A DNA stretch of 64,000 nt from a gamma proteobacterium symbiont of Taylorina sp. (GTDB lineage Bacteria; Pseudomonadota; Gammaproteobacteria; GRL18). Positions 10,542 through 19,669 of the stretch are shown here, piece by piece. The notes beneath the pieces are model-generated. The model searched no databases and was not told the origin of the DNA. It worked only from the letters and a program-made list of their open reading frames with translations. The translations under genes and the position numbers were made by a program. Each line of letters begins with the position of its first letter. Positions within the stretch are counted from its first letter, which is position 1. The stretch lies in contig JAHXIV010000005.1 in the NCBI GenBank assembly GCA_025655455.1, positions 47,558 through 111,557 on the forward strand, written 5' to 3'.

Positions 10542-12617
10542 ATGCAAAAGCGTAGAGATGATAACCAGATAAACAAACTACTATCAATGCTCAACTTTAG
10601 TAGTAACAGCCTATTGCCCATCGTCTTATTGATTACCATGTTGCCGCATTTGTATACAACTTCAGTCATTATTTTTTTAAGCTGTGTGTTTTTTCTATGC
10701 TGGTTTTTTTTGCATAGTTCAGGCTTTATTCGTCTGCCTGACAAGTTTCTTATTTTTGTTCTGATCATCCTGTCAATCATAATTCTGAATCTTGAATACG
10801 GCTTTGTTTTCTCACAAAAAACTGCGCTTAGTCTACTCTGTATTATGGTCAGCTTAAAATGTCTGGAAATAAAAAATGACGGGGACAGACGCAATATTTT
10901 TCTTATCATTTTTCTGGCTTATTTTATTTTAGCCACACATTTTTTATATTCACAGGGCATTAGCCTGCTTATTTTTGTCATGATTGACGGCCTTTTTTTA
11001 AGCCTGTTATTAATTGCCTTCAATCGTAAACCTCAGCCTTTATTATCCCTTGAGCACAATTTTAATTTATTGGGTCAATTATTTTTAAAAGCTCTCCCCA
11101 TTGCAATTATCCTTTTCTTATTTTTCCCGAGAATTCCCGGACCACTCTGGAGTTTACCTGATGATGGTCAGACCGGAACCACCGGCTTAACAGATAAAAT
11201 GTATCCCGGAAGTGTTTCTAAATTATCTGCTTCCAAGGAAATTGCTTTTCGTGTTGATTTTAAAAAATCCCCTCCAGCAGCAGACAAATTATATTGGCGC
11301 GGCCCTGTTTTAAACCACACTGATGGTTTTTTGTGGTCACAAAGCCCATCTAAACACCGCATGACAAAAAAAATTCAAGTCAGCGATATCAATCAGTTTA
11401 TAAGTAACAGCAAACAGGCTGTTTCCTATACTGTCACTCTGGAACCTCACCAAAAACAATGGCTGTTCTCTCTGGAAATGCCGGTGAAAATTTCAGGTGA
11501 TACCATTAATAATTTTTATTTTAATCATGATTTACAATTGCTTAACAAAAATAAGATCCATCAACTCACCCAATATCAGGTCACTTCCATGACTGATTTT
11601 AAACTCACTTCTGTCAGTCATAATGAGCAATTGGAATCACTTATTTTCCCGGATAAGCATAACCTGAAAACACTGTCCTTAGGCCGTCAGTGGCGAAAAA
11701 AAATCAATAATGACAGGAAAATTATAGCAACGGCTCTGGATTATTACCGGCATAATGATTTTTATTACACTAAAAACCCCGGTGCAATGACAGTGGAACC
11801 CAGTGATCAATTTTTATTTGAAAAAAAACGCGGCTTTTGTGAACATTATGCCAGCAGCTTTGTTCTACTGATGCGTGCAGCAGGTATCCCTGCCCGGGTA
11901 GTCACCGGATATCAGGGTATAGAAAAAAATGAAGTTGGAAATTATTATATTGTACGCCAGTCCAATGCTCATGCCTGGGCTGAAGTCTGGCTGGAAAACA
12001 AGACATGGATTAGAATTGATCCCACGGCAGTCATTCCGGCAGATCATATCGAAGCTGACATTTTTGACACCAATTTAGAACGATTAAGCTTTTCTTCTCT
12101 CAATATCCCGAACCTGACCAGACTCTCTTCACAACAAAAAACAGCCTTGTATAATTTATGGAAAACAGTCACTCAATCCATTGACAACCTGAAACATAAC
12201 TGGAACAACTGGATATTAGGCTATGATCAAAGCAAACAAAATTTACTATTGAGCTTAATGGGTATCCAAGCCGATTGGCAGAATCTGATTATCCTGATGG
12301 TCTCAGGCATGGCTGTAATTTTTATTACACTCAAAGCAATCACTTTTTACAAGCAATATCGTAAAACTGACAAGGTTTATCAATTTTATTTAACATTTAT
12401 TGCGCAATTAAATCATGCCGGTATGTCTATTAAACTCAGTGATACTCCTTATCAAATCAAAGATCAGGCAATCAAAACCTTTCCGCGTTCTGCTTCTTCC
12501 ATTAAGCTCATCATCGATCACTATATAATGATCCGCTACGCCAGTCAGACAGATAAAGAACTGATTAAGGATTTTATCAGCCGTGTTAAACAGTTGAAGC
12601 TAAATAACGCAGTTTAG
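10542..12617 (+). CDS. TgpA-like membrane transglutaminase (DUF3488 + transglutaminase core)
   Basis: Multiple TM helices, then FEKKRGFCEHYASSFVLLMRAAGIPARVVTGYQG and SNAHAWAEVWL catalytic core. Confidence 0.93.
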   Translation: MQKRRDDNQINKLLSMLNFSSNSLLPIVLLITMLPHLYTTSVIIFLSCVFFLCWFFLHSSGFIRLPDKFLIFVLIILSIIILNLEYGFVFSQKTALSLLCIMVSLKCLEIKNDGDRRNIFLIIFLAYFILATHFLYSQGISLLIFVMIDGLFLSLLLIAFNRKPQPLLSLEHNFNLLGQLFLKALPIAIILFLFFPRIPGPLWSLPDDGQTGTTGLTDKMYPGSVSKLSASKEIAFRVDFKKSPPAADKLYWRGPVLNHTDGFLWSQSPSKHRMTKKIQVSDINQFISNSKQAVSYTVTLEPHQKQWLFSLEMPVKISGDTINNFYFNHDLQLLNKNKIHQLTQYQVTSMTDFKLTSVSHNEQLESLIFPDKHNLKTLSLGRQWRKKINNDRKIIATALDYYRHNDFYYTKNPGAMTVEPSDQFLFEKKRGFCEHYASSFVLLMRAAGIPARVVTGYQGIEKNEVGNYYIVRQSNAHAWAEVWLENKTWIRIDPTAVIPADHIEADIFDTNLERLSFSSLNIPNLTRLSSQQKTALYNLWKTVTQSIDNLKHNWNNWILGYDQSKQNLLLSLMGIQADWQNLIILMVSGMAVIFITLKAITFYKQYRKTDKVYQFYLTFIAQLNHAGMSIKLSDTPYQIKDQAIKTFPRSASSIKLIIDHYIMIRYASQTDKELIKDFISRVKQLKLNNAV

Positions 12618-12624
12618 GTTGCGC

Positions 12625-12924
12625 TTACTTAAATTGTTTTACCAACAGTAATTTTTCAGTGCGACTCTGCTTCTTTATTTCTGCCTCACGTTTTAATGCA
12701 CTGCTGCGATCATGTTCTGACTCAATAAAAACAACTTTCTCCGGCTTACGGCCATAAAAGTATTTTGCCCCCTTTTTATTCTTATGCTCTGCAAAACGCC
12801 GATCTACATCAGTTGTAATACCCGTATAGTACGAATCATCACTACAATGGATAATATACACAAACCAGTTTTTTTTTGATTGAACAGTCGTCTTTCCACT
12901 CATACGATTAGGTTTAAATCCCAA
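12625..12924 (-). CDS. GIY-YIG nuclease family protein
   Basis: FVYIIHCSDDSYYTGITTDVDRRFAEHKNKKGAKYF. Confidence 0.9.
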   Translation of the reverse strand: MGFKPNRMSGKTTVQSKKNWFVYIIHCSDDSYYTGITTDVDRRFAEHKNKKGAKYFYGRKPEKVVFIESEHDRSSALKREAEIKKQSRTEKLLLVKQFK

Positions 12925-13007
12925 ATAATTTTAATTATAACAAAAATATCAAGACAAAAAGTATTAGCTAATGTTAATATTATACTTTCATATCCAAGGA
13001 AAATATC

Positions 13008-14165
13008 ATGCAGACCGGTCCCAGAGAACTCATTACTCCCTTCCGCCCTATCCCTCTGGACGTGCCCGAAGGCATGAAGCCCAATGAGTTTTTTAATAGT
13101 ACTGAAAACCTTCAGGATTTATCACAAAATAATGGTCTGCTTAGTAATCCTGAAAATCTTCTTTTGTATAGAAAAGCACTCGGGCATAGTAATGAATTTG
13201 ACTGCTCAATTATTTTTAATTCCTCTAAATGTATTCTTGATCCTCTGGGTCGTCCGGTACGGCGCACCCAATTACCACTGCCTACAAAGAATTCATGGAA
13301 TCGCATGAACCAGATTATGATTGAGTATATGTTGGAAAAATATCCTGATCCTGAAGAGGCTCTGATTCTTGCAGGTGAAGCCAGCCTGGATTCCACCTGG
13401 CCCTTAACCGCTCCCGGTGTACCCAGTATTCGTATGCTGCATAATCATTTTATTGTATTTAATATGACGCAATTACGTGATGCTAAACTGGCCGATCCTG
13501 ATAATCCTAATTTAACCGATGGCGGCCAGCATAGTTTATTCCAGGCTCACATGAGATCCGTTTATCGGTATTTTTTTGAGAGTCTGGAGTTAAAAATTCT
13601 CAAACCTGTACATGGAGATGACTCACAGCTGACCTTAACCGGCTATCCACAAGGCTTACCCAGCTGGGAAATTCAGGGTGGAGTGGAAATATTAAAGAGT
13701 CCTCATTTCTGGAATGAATATGATCTGATATTAAAAGGCTTTCTGGATTTTTATCGAACCTTCTTTACCCAGGTGTCCACTCGCAATGCCCCGATTTCTG
13801 AAAAAGCTTATTTCCCTGATCAGATTGAAAACCATTTATTATTTGATAATGATTTTCTGGCAACGGCTAAAAAAGTTCGTGATATATGTATTAATGATGC
13901 AAAATATGCCAATGCGATTCGCTGGCAACCCGCTTTTAAACAATTGATTTATCGTAATGATAAAAACAAACTAATTGTCACTATCAGCCAGAACTCCATT
14001 GGTAATGCGATTACTGAATTATTGGGCGTTGCCGTCAAACGCGTACCCGATGCTGAAGCCTATGAAAAATCTGAACCGGCTTTAATCGAAAAATTATTAG
14101 AAGTACGCCAGCGTCTTATTGATGCCGATCTGGGCGATCCCATCAAGACGCCTTATTGGGATTAG
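13008..14165 (+). CDS. Conserved-looking hypothetical protein, 385 aa
   Basis: Long ORF with codon-like composition; no family recognised. Confidence 0.7.
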   Translation: MQTGPRELITPFRPIPLDVPEGMKPNEFFNSTENLQDLSQNNGLLSNPENLLLYRKALGHSNEFDCSIIFNSSKCILDPLGRPVRRTQLPLPTKNSWNRMNQIMIEYMLEKYPDPEEALILAGEASLDSTWPLTAPGVPSIRMLHNHFIVFNMTQLRDAKLADPDNPNLTDGGQHSLFQAHMRSVYRYFFESLELKILKPVHGDDSQLTLTGYPQGLPSWEIQGGVEILKSPHFWNEYDLILKGFLDFYRTFFTQVSTRNAPISEKAYFPDQIENHLLFDNDFLATAKKVRDICINDAKYANAIRWQPAFKQLIYRNDKNKLIVTISQNSIGNAITELLGVAVKRVPDAEAYEKSEPALIEKLLEVRQRLIDADLGDPIKTPYWD

Positions 14166-14306
14166 TCTCTATCCTGGATATTCTAAAAAAAAGATTTTAT
14201 TTCATCTGCCAGAAAAACAACCTAAGGAGATGCCATTAGAAATGAAACTGGTCATACCCTTGCCTTTTTTATACAGCATAATAATTACCTCCAAATCATC
14301 CATTGT

Positions 14307-14723
14307 CTAATTTTTTATTAGGCGATAGGCTTCATCAATTGAACTACAAAAGTCAACGAAATGTGTCTTAAAATACGATTCCTGTACTTGAGATGGAAAA
14401 TGAATATCAGCCATATGTTTAATAACATAAACAACTTTATTGTGAATACAGTTTTTTTCCATTGAGTATTTAAATGCTTCCTCAGATAGATAATTTTCAC
14501 CTGATTTAACACAAATTGTATCTACAGGTATTTGTAAATTACACTTTTCAATTGCCTTGTGAATATTATTGACATCATTCACCTGTAATTCACCATCCAC
14601 ATAAATATCAATCAGGATAATATTATCCTTTTCATTAAAAGGTGTGATAATTGCTTTACCTGTATCAATTTTAATCACTGAACTATTTCTCAAAAATATG
14701 ATTGCTTTAGAAATACATAACAA
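14307..14723 (-). CDS. Hypothetical protein, possibly STAS/SpoIIAA-like fold
   Basis: 138-aa ORF; alternating beta/alpha pattern only. Confidence 0.5.
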   Translation of the reverse strand: MLCISKAIIFLRNSSVIKIDTGKAIITPFNEKDNIILIDIYVDGELQVNDVNNIHKAIEKCNLQIPVDTICVKSGENYLSEEAFKYSMEKNCIHNKVVYVIKHMADIHFPSQVQESYFKTHFVDFCSSIDEAYRLIKN

Positions 14724-14849
14724 ACAGTGCCCCGGTGGTCATAATATAAATCTCATGATTAATCTATTTTTTAGATCAATACACTATACCAATCACTCGG
14801 ATCAAGCTGTGTATTTATGAATTAGCTAAGCTGACTATATCATGCCAAG

Positions 14850-14945
14850 ATGAATTGAAACTGAAAATATATTTAATTGTTTAGAACAAACAAAGAATCC
14901 CTATGTGATTGTCAGAAAAATGGACTGTTTTCAGTTTCAATTCAT
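14850..14945. repeat. 18-bp perfect inverted repeat upstream of diheme cytochrome operon
   Basis: ATGAATTGAAACTGAAAA (14850-14867) and TTTTCAGTTTCAATTCAT (14928-14945). Confidence 0.85.
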
Positions 14946-14985
14946 ATTAAGTTGCTATACTTCAGAAAAATTTATGGAGATCTTT

Positions 14986-15543
14986 ATGCAAAAACTTATA
15001 TGTTTGTCTAAAATGATAATAATACTATCCGTTTTTATTTTTAGTTTGAATATCTACGCCGATGGTGATGAAGAAAGAATATTTCAGCGCTGGTTTGAGA
15101 GTAAAAATGACGGTGTTTCTAAAGTGAAATTTAATCAATATGATGATTTATGTGGCAGTTGCCACTTTTCTTATCAGCCCGGCTTACTCCCTGGAATTTC
15201 ATGGGAAAAGATAATGGTAAATTTAAATGACCATTTTGGTCAGCCTGTAAAAATAACCAATGTGGAAACAAGAACCATAATGCGATATTTATTAGATAAT
15301 TCTGCAGGACATGTTAATGATAAAATTTCAAATCAGATGCTTAAATCCCTAAAATATAATCCTGTTCCGGTAAGAATCACAAGAACCCCTTTTTTTATAA
15401 ATAAGCATAATAAAATCAAGAATAATATGGGGCAATGTGAACAATGTCATCAGGATGCTCAGCAAGGAGAGTATAATATCGAAAGCATACACATACCTGA
15501 TCAAAGCCAATGGAAATCAACCCCTGTAGAATTTAAGATGTGA
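14986..15543 (+). CDS. Diheme cytochrome c (DHC family-like)
   Basis: Signal peptide from Met at 14986; two CxxCH motifs (CGSCH, CEQCH); followed by PepSY and two-component genes. Confidence 0.8.
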   Translation: MQKLICLSKMIIILSVFIFSLNIYADGDEERIFQRWFESKNDGVSKVKFNQYDDLCGSCHFSYQPGLLPGISWEKIMVNLNDHFGQPVKITNVETRTIMRYLLDNSAGHVNDKISNQMLKSLKYNPVPVRITRTPFFINKHNKIKNNMGQCEQCHQDAQQGEYNIESIHIPDQSQWKSTPVEFKM

Positions 15544-15565
15544 TAGAATAAAAAAAGCTCATCTT

Positions 15566-15919
15566 ATGATTAAACAAAATATTATTTTTATGTTGATTTT
15601 TTCTCAGATGTTATTAACAGAGTTATTTTTTATTGATAAAGCATTTGCTGATAATGATTTGTTTGAAGATCAACAAATCTATAATATTAAAGAACTTAAA
15701 GCATCGGGCAAAATTAGTTCTTTAGAAAGCATATTAGATAAGCTCTCAGAACATAACATTATTCGATTACTTGAAATTGAGTTAAAACAAGATGTTGCTC
15801 ATCATGCCAATCATCCCTTTATTTATGAAATTGAATACATAAATGATAAAAATTTTGTACTGGAAATTGAAGTTGATGCAGTAACGGCTCAGGTTTTAAG
15901 TATAGAACGTGAGCATTAA
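15566..15919 (+). CDS. PepSY domain periplasmic protein
   Basis: Signal peptide; FIYEIEYINDKNFVLEIEVDAVTAQVLSIE typical PepSY end. Confidence 0.75.
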   Translation: MIKQNIIFMLIFSQMLLTELFFIDKAFADNDLFEDQQIYNIKELKASGKISSLESILDKLSEHNIIRLLEIELKQDVAHHANHPFIYEIEYINDKNFVLEIEVDAVTAQVLSIEREH

Positions 15920-15922
15920 ATC

Positions 15923-16591
15923 ATGCGTTTATTACTGGTTGAAGATGATAAAGAACTTTCCCTGTCACTACAAAAGGAATTAGCTCACAATGGTTTTGCT
16001 GTTGACATTGCTGATAATGGTGTCGATGCAGAATTTATGGGAGAAGAAGAATCCTACGACATTGTGATCCTTGATTTGGGACTTCCAAAACGCTCAGGTC
16101 TTAAAGTATTGACTCACTGGCGTAATAAGTCTAACAAACTGCCCGTCATTATCCTGACTGCTCGTGATTCATGGCATGAGCGAATTGATGGTTTTAAGGC
16201 TGGTGCGGATGACTATTTGGGAAAACCCTTCCATGTAGAAGAGTTAGTGATGAGGATACGGGCATTATTACGTCGAACTCATGATATGACGGGGCAACCA
16301 TTACAATGTGGTCATTTTAAACTGGATGAAGAGTGTCAACAACTAATATGTAATGATCAGGAAGCACTGCAACTAACAGGTACAGAATTTAGATTGTTAC
16401 GTTATTTTATGCTTAATCCGGGCAAAGTGCTTTCTAAAACACGATTAACTGAACATGTCTATGAACAGGATTTTGATAAAGACAGTAATTTAATTGAAGT
16501 TTATATCCGACGCTTAAGAGATAAGCTGGGTAAAGAATATATTGTGACCCGAAGAGGTCAGGGTTATATCTTTAAGGATACTCTTGAGTAA
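15923..16591 (+). CDS. OmpR/PhoB-family response regulator
   Basis: MRLLLVEDDKELSLSLQ receiver; C-terminal winged helix VYIRRLRDKLGKEYIVTRRGQGYIF. Confidence 0.95.
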   Translation: MRLLLVEDDKELSLSLQKELAHNGFAVDIADNGVDAEFMGEEESYDIVILDLGLPKRSGLKVLTHWRNKSNKLPVIILTARDSWHERIDGFKAGADDYLGKPFHVEELVMRIRALLRRTHDMTGQPLQCGHFKLDEECQQLICNDQEALQLTGTEFRLLRYFMLNPGKVLSKTRLTEHVYEQDFDKDSNLIEVYIRRLRDKLGKEYIVTRRGQGYIFKDTLE

Positions 16592-16674
16592 CAAAAAATC
16601 AGCACAAATGATTTTAAGTCATTTTTATGTTACTTAAATAATTCATGCCAATTTTTTTGGCTGTGGACACTTCT
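16580..16674 (+). repeat. Copy D of ~95-bp structured dispersed repeat
   Basis: ACTCTTGAGTAACAAAAAATCAGCACAAATGATTTTAAGTCATTTTTATGTTACTTAAATAATTCATGCCAATTTTTTTGGCTGTGGACACTTCT; near-identical to the reverse complement of 35417-35511. Confidence 0.9.
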
Positions 16675-16814
16675 AAGTAACTTAAATTTTTCCAACCATT
16701 TAATTTGGTATTTTATGTTACCAAAACGATGGTCGGTAAATTTCAAGTTTAGCTGAGGGTTCTTTAGTAACTAACACAGAGTAAGATAATGCAACTCTAA
16801 CTAAAGGCTTTTCA

Positions 16815-18212
16815 ATGAATTCCCTGGAACATCGATTACACATTGGACTCTCAATCAGTTTATTACTCCTGTTTGCACTACTATGGTTTTTGGGTCAAAA
16901 ATCAATGGATGATTTAACTCATGAGTTTGTTGGTTCACGCCTTGATCATGACATTGAAAGTTTATTAGCTGCTTTAGAAGTAAATACTGATACAATATCG
17001 TTAAAGAAAGGTAAAATGTCACCCGTGTATCAACAGCCCTTTTCAGGGCATTATTTTGTTATTGCAATAAACAACACACCAGTCATACAATCACGTTCTC
17101 TATGGGATCAGTCACTGATTATTCCTACACTAAAAACAGGAGAACGAATACTGAATGTATCCGATGGCCCTACTGATCAGAAACTACTTCAAATTAGTAT
17201 GGCGTTTAATAAAAATGGACTCAACATCTCAATTGCATTGGCAGAAGATTTAAGTGCAATTAACATCCAAAAGCTAAAATTTAAAAAGTATTTTTTTATT
17301 CTCTCTTTAATCGGCCTTGTTCTTTTATTGTTTATACAACGTATTATTTTAAGACTTTCATTTAAGCATCTTGAGCCGGTATTTTCTAATATCAAGTATC
17401 TTGAAGAAGGTGAAATACTAAAATTACCAGAAAATGTTCCATCTGAAATTTTACCTCTCGTTCAAGAAGTTAATCACCTGTTAATTTTGCTTGAAAAACG
17501 TTTAGAACGTTCCAGAAATGCTCTGGGTAATTTATCTCATGCACTCAAATCACCTCTTAATTTATTATTTCAGTATTTACATGAGCATTCAGATGGAATA
17601 GATGAAAACAGACATTCTAACCTGATTAATGCAAAAAAGCAGGTAGAACGGATCAATCAATTAATTAACCGTGAACTGAAGAGAGGCCGCATAGCAGGAA
17701 AAGGAAGTTCTACACAACGATTTAATGCCCTAAAAGAAATACCTGACTTAATCAGTGTCGTAAAACAAATATATTCACATCGAGACTTAAAGATCAATGT
17801 CTCTATAGATAAAACGGTGACGAATTTTGGTGATCGGGAAGACATGCTGGAATTGATTGGTAATTTACTGGATAACGCATGTAAATGGGCCAACAATAAA
17901 ATTAATGTTATTGTTACTAGAGAGATAGAAATGGACAGCAGTCAGAGTATTGAGTCAAATAAAATTAACATTACCATAGAAGATGATGGGTCAGGTATTG
18001 AAGAAGATCAACTGGCATTATTGACTCATCGTGGTATTCGTCTGGATGAATCAATTGATGGATATGGATTGGGTTTGTCAATTGTTAATGATATTGTTAA
18101 ACTTTATGCAGGCACAATAGAACTTACGAATTCATCTACTCTGGGTGGTATGCAAGTTAACATCACTATTGATATTAATTTATCTCAGTCAACTCCAATA
18201 AGCATGACCTAA
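16815..18212 (+). CDS. Sensor histidine kinase
   Basis: NLSHALKSPLN H-box, GNLLDNACKWA N-box, EDDGSGI and GYGLGLSIVNDIV G-boxes. Confidence 0.94.
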   Translation: MNSLEHRLHIGLSISLLLLFALLWFLGQKSMDDLTHEFVGSRLDHDIESLLAALEVNTDTISLKKGKMSPVYQQPFSGHYFVIAINNTPVIQSRSLWDQSLIIPTLKTGERILNVSDGPTDQKLLQISMAFNKNGLNISIALAEDLSAINIQKLKFKKYFFILSLIGLVLLLFIQRIILRLSFKHLEPVFSNIKYLEEGEILKLPENVPSEILPLVQEVNHLLILLEKRLERSRNALGNLSHALKSPLNLLFQYLHEHSDGIDENRHSNLINAKKQVERINQLINRELKRGRIAGKGSSTQRFNALKEIPDLISVVKQIYSHRDLKINVSIDKTVTNFGDREDMLELIGNLLDNACKWANNKINVIVTREIEMDSSQSIESNKINITIEDDGSGIEEDQLALLTHRGIRLDESIDGYGLGLSIVNDIVKLYAGTIELTNSSTLGGMQVNITIDINLSQSTPISMT

Positions 18213-18250
18213 GAGAGGAATGATGTAGGATAGCCTGGTTGTTTTGCTGA

Positions 18251-19636
18251 CTAAAACACCATGTCACCTGATTCACGTTGTTCAATCGGTACATACTTTT
18301 TATGACCGAAAACATTTTTATAAGCAGGACGAATAATACGTTTGGCATCAAAATTAAGTTCTTCTATACGATGGGCACACCAGCCTGCCACACGTGCCAT
18401 TGCAAATAAAGGTGTATAGACTTCCCTTGGAATATTAATGGCGGTGTATACAAATCCTGAATAGAAATCGACATTGGCACAGAGTATTTTTGACTTTTCA
18501 CCCTTAAATTCTGCAAAGATTTTTGGTGCCAGACGTTCAATATTTTCATACAGTCTAAACTCTGCCTCTAAGCCTTTCTCTTTGGCTAACTCACAGGCAC
18601 GAGCTTTAAGCAACACTGCACGGGGATCAGAATAAGTGTAAATTGCATGACCAATACCATAAATTTTACCAGATTTATCATGTGCTTTTTTGTGTAGAAT
18701 CTTTAACAAATAGTCTCCAAGCTCAGTGTCATTGTCCCAGTCTTTCACATTTTCTTTAATATGATCAATCATATCCAGTGCCTTTAAATTGGCACCACCA
18801 TGCAAATGCCCCTTTAAGGCAGCAATGGCTGACGAAATGGCAGAATAAGTATCTGTGCCTGATGAACTGGTCACTCGAATGGTGAAGCTGGAGTTGTTAC
18901 CACCACCATGTTCTGCATGTAAGACCAGTGATAAATCTAATAATTCTGCTTCCAGGGCAGTGTATTCTTCACCCTTAAGCATATAAAGAAAATTTTCTGC
19001 AGTTGAGAGATCACATCTTGGAGGGCGAATAATAAGCGCTTCATGATAATATTTATGTCTCATGCCAAAGTAGGCATAGATGATAATGGCTGGAAATCTG
19101 GCCGTTAATTCCAGTGATTGCCTGACCTGATTATATCGGGAAAGATCATCAGTTTCCTGATCCAGAGTATAAAGTCCTAATACGGTACGTGCTAACATAT
19201 TCATTATGTTACGGCCGCTTAAGGATAAAATAAAATTATTAACAACATCACTGGGAATATCACGATGCCCGGCCATAAAGCCTTCAAATATATGCAGCTC
19301 TTCAGTGGCAGGTAAGCGCCCTGTTAATAATAAAAAAATGACTTCATCAAAACCATGACGTTTACTTTCCTGTATGCCCTTGACCAGATCATTAATATCA
19401 ATACCACGATAGAGTAATCGGCCTTCAGTCGGTACGACCTTATCACCTTCTTTAATATATCCAATGACTTCACCAATATTAGTGAGTCCCACCAGAACAC
19501 CGGAATGATCACTATTGCGCAAGCCGCGTTTGACATTATATTCTGTAAAAAGATCCGCTTCAATATGACTTGATAAGTGAATCGACTCTGAAATACAGCG
19601 GATAATCTCTTTATTGACCGGGATACAGGCTTCCAT
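18251..19636 (-). CDS. gltA: Citrate synthase
   Basis: LLYRGIDINDLV, LHAEHGGGNNSSF, HGGANLKAL, GHAIYTYSDPRA, NVDFYSGFVY. Confidence 0.93.
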   Translation of the reverse strand: MEACIPVNKEIIRCISESIHLSSHIEADLFTEYNVKRGLRNSDHSGVLVGLTNIGEVIGYIKEGDKVVPTEGRLLYRGIDINDLVKGIQESKRHGFDEVIFLLLTGRLPATEELHIFEGFMAGHRDIPSDVVNNFILSLSGRNIMNMLARTVLGLYTLDQETDDLSRYNQVRQSLELTARFPAIIIYAYFGMRHKYYHEALIIRPPRCDLSTAENFLYMLKGEEYTALEAELLDLSLVLHAEHGGGNNSSFTIRVTSSSGTDTYSAISSAIAALKGHLHGGANLKALDMIDHIKENVKDWDNDTELGDYLLKILHKKAHDKSGKIYGIGHAIYTYSDPRAVLLKARACELAKEKGLEAEFRLYENIERLAPKIFAEFKGEKSKILCANVDFYSGFVYTAINIPREVYTPLFAMARVAGWCAHRIEELNFDAKRIIRPAYKNVFGHKKYVPIEQRESGDMVF

Positions 19637-19669
19637 TTTAATACTCCTTAAGTGATTTTCAGCTGATGG

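Noticed and set aside
10517-10909. 130-aa minus ORF antisense to the transglutaminase gene
   Set aside because: No recognisable motif; overlaps the conserved TgpA-like coding frame on the other strand.
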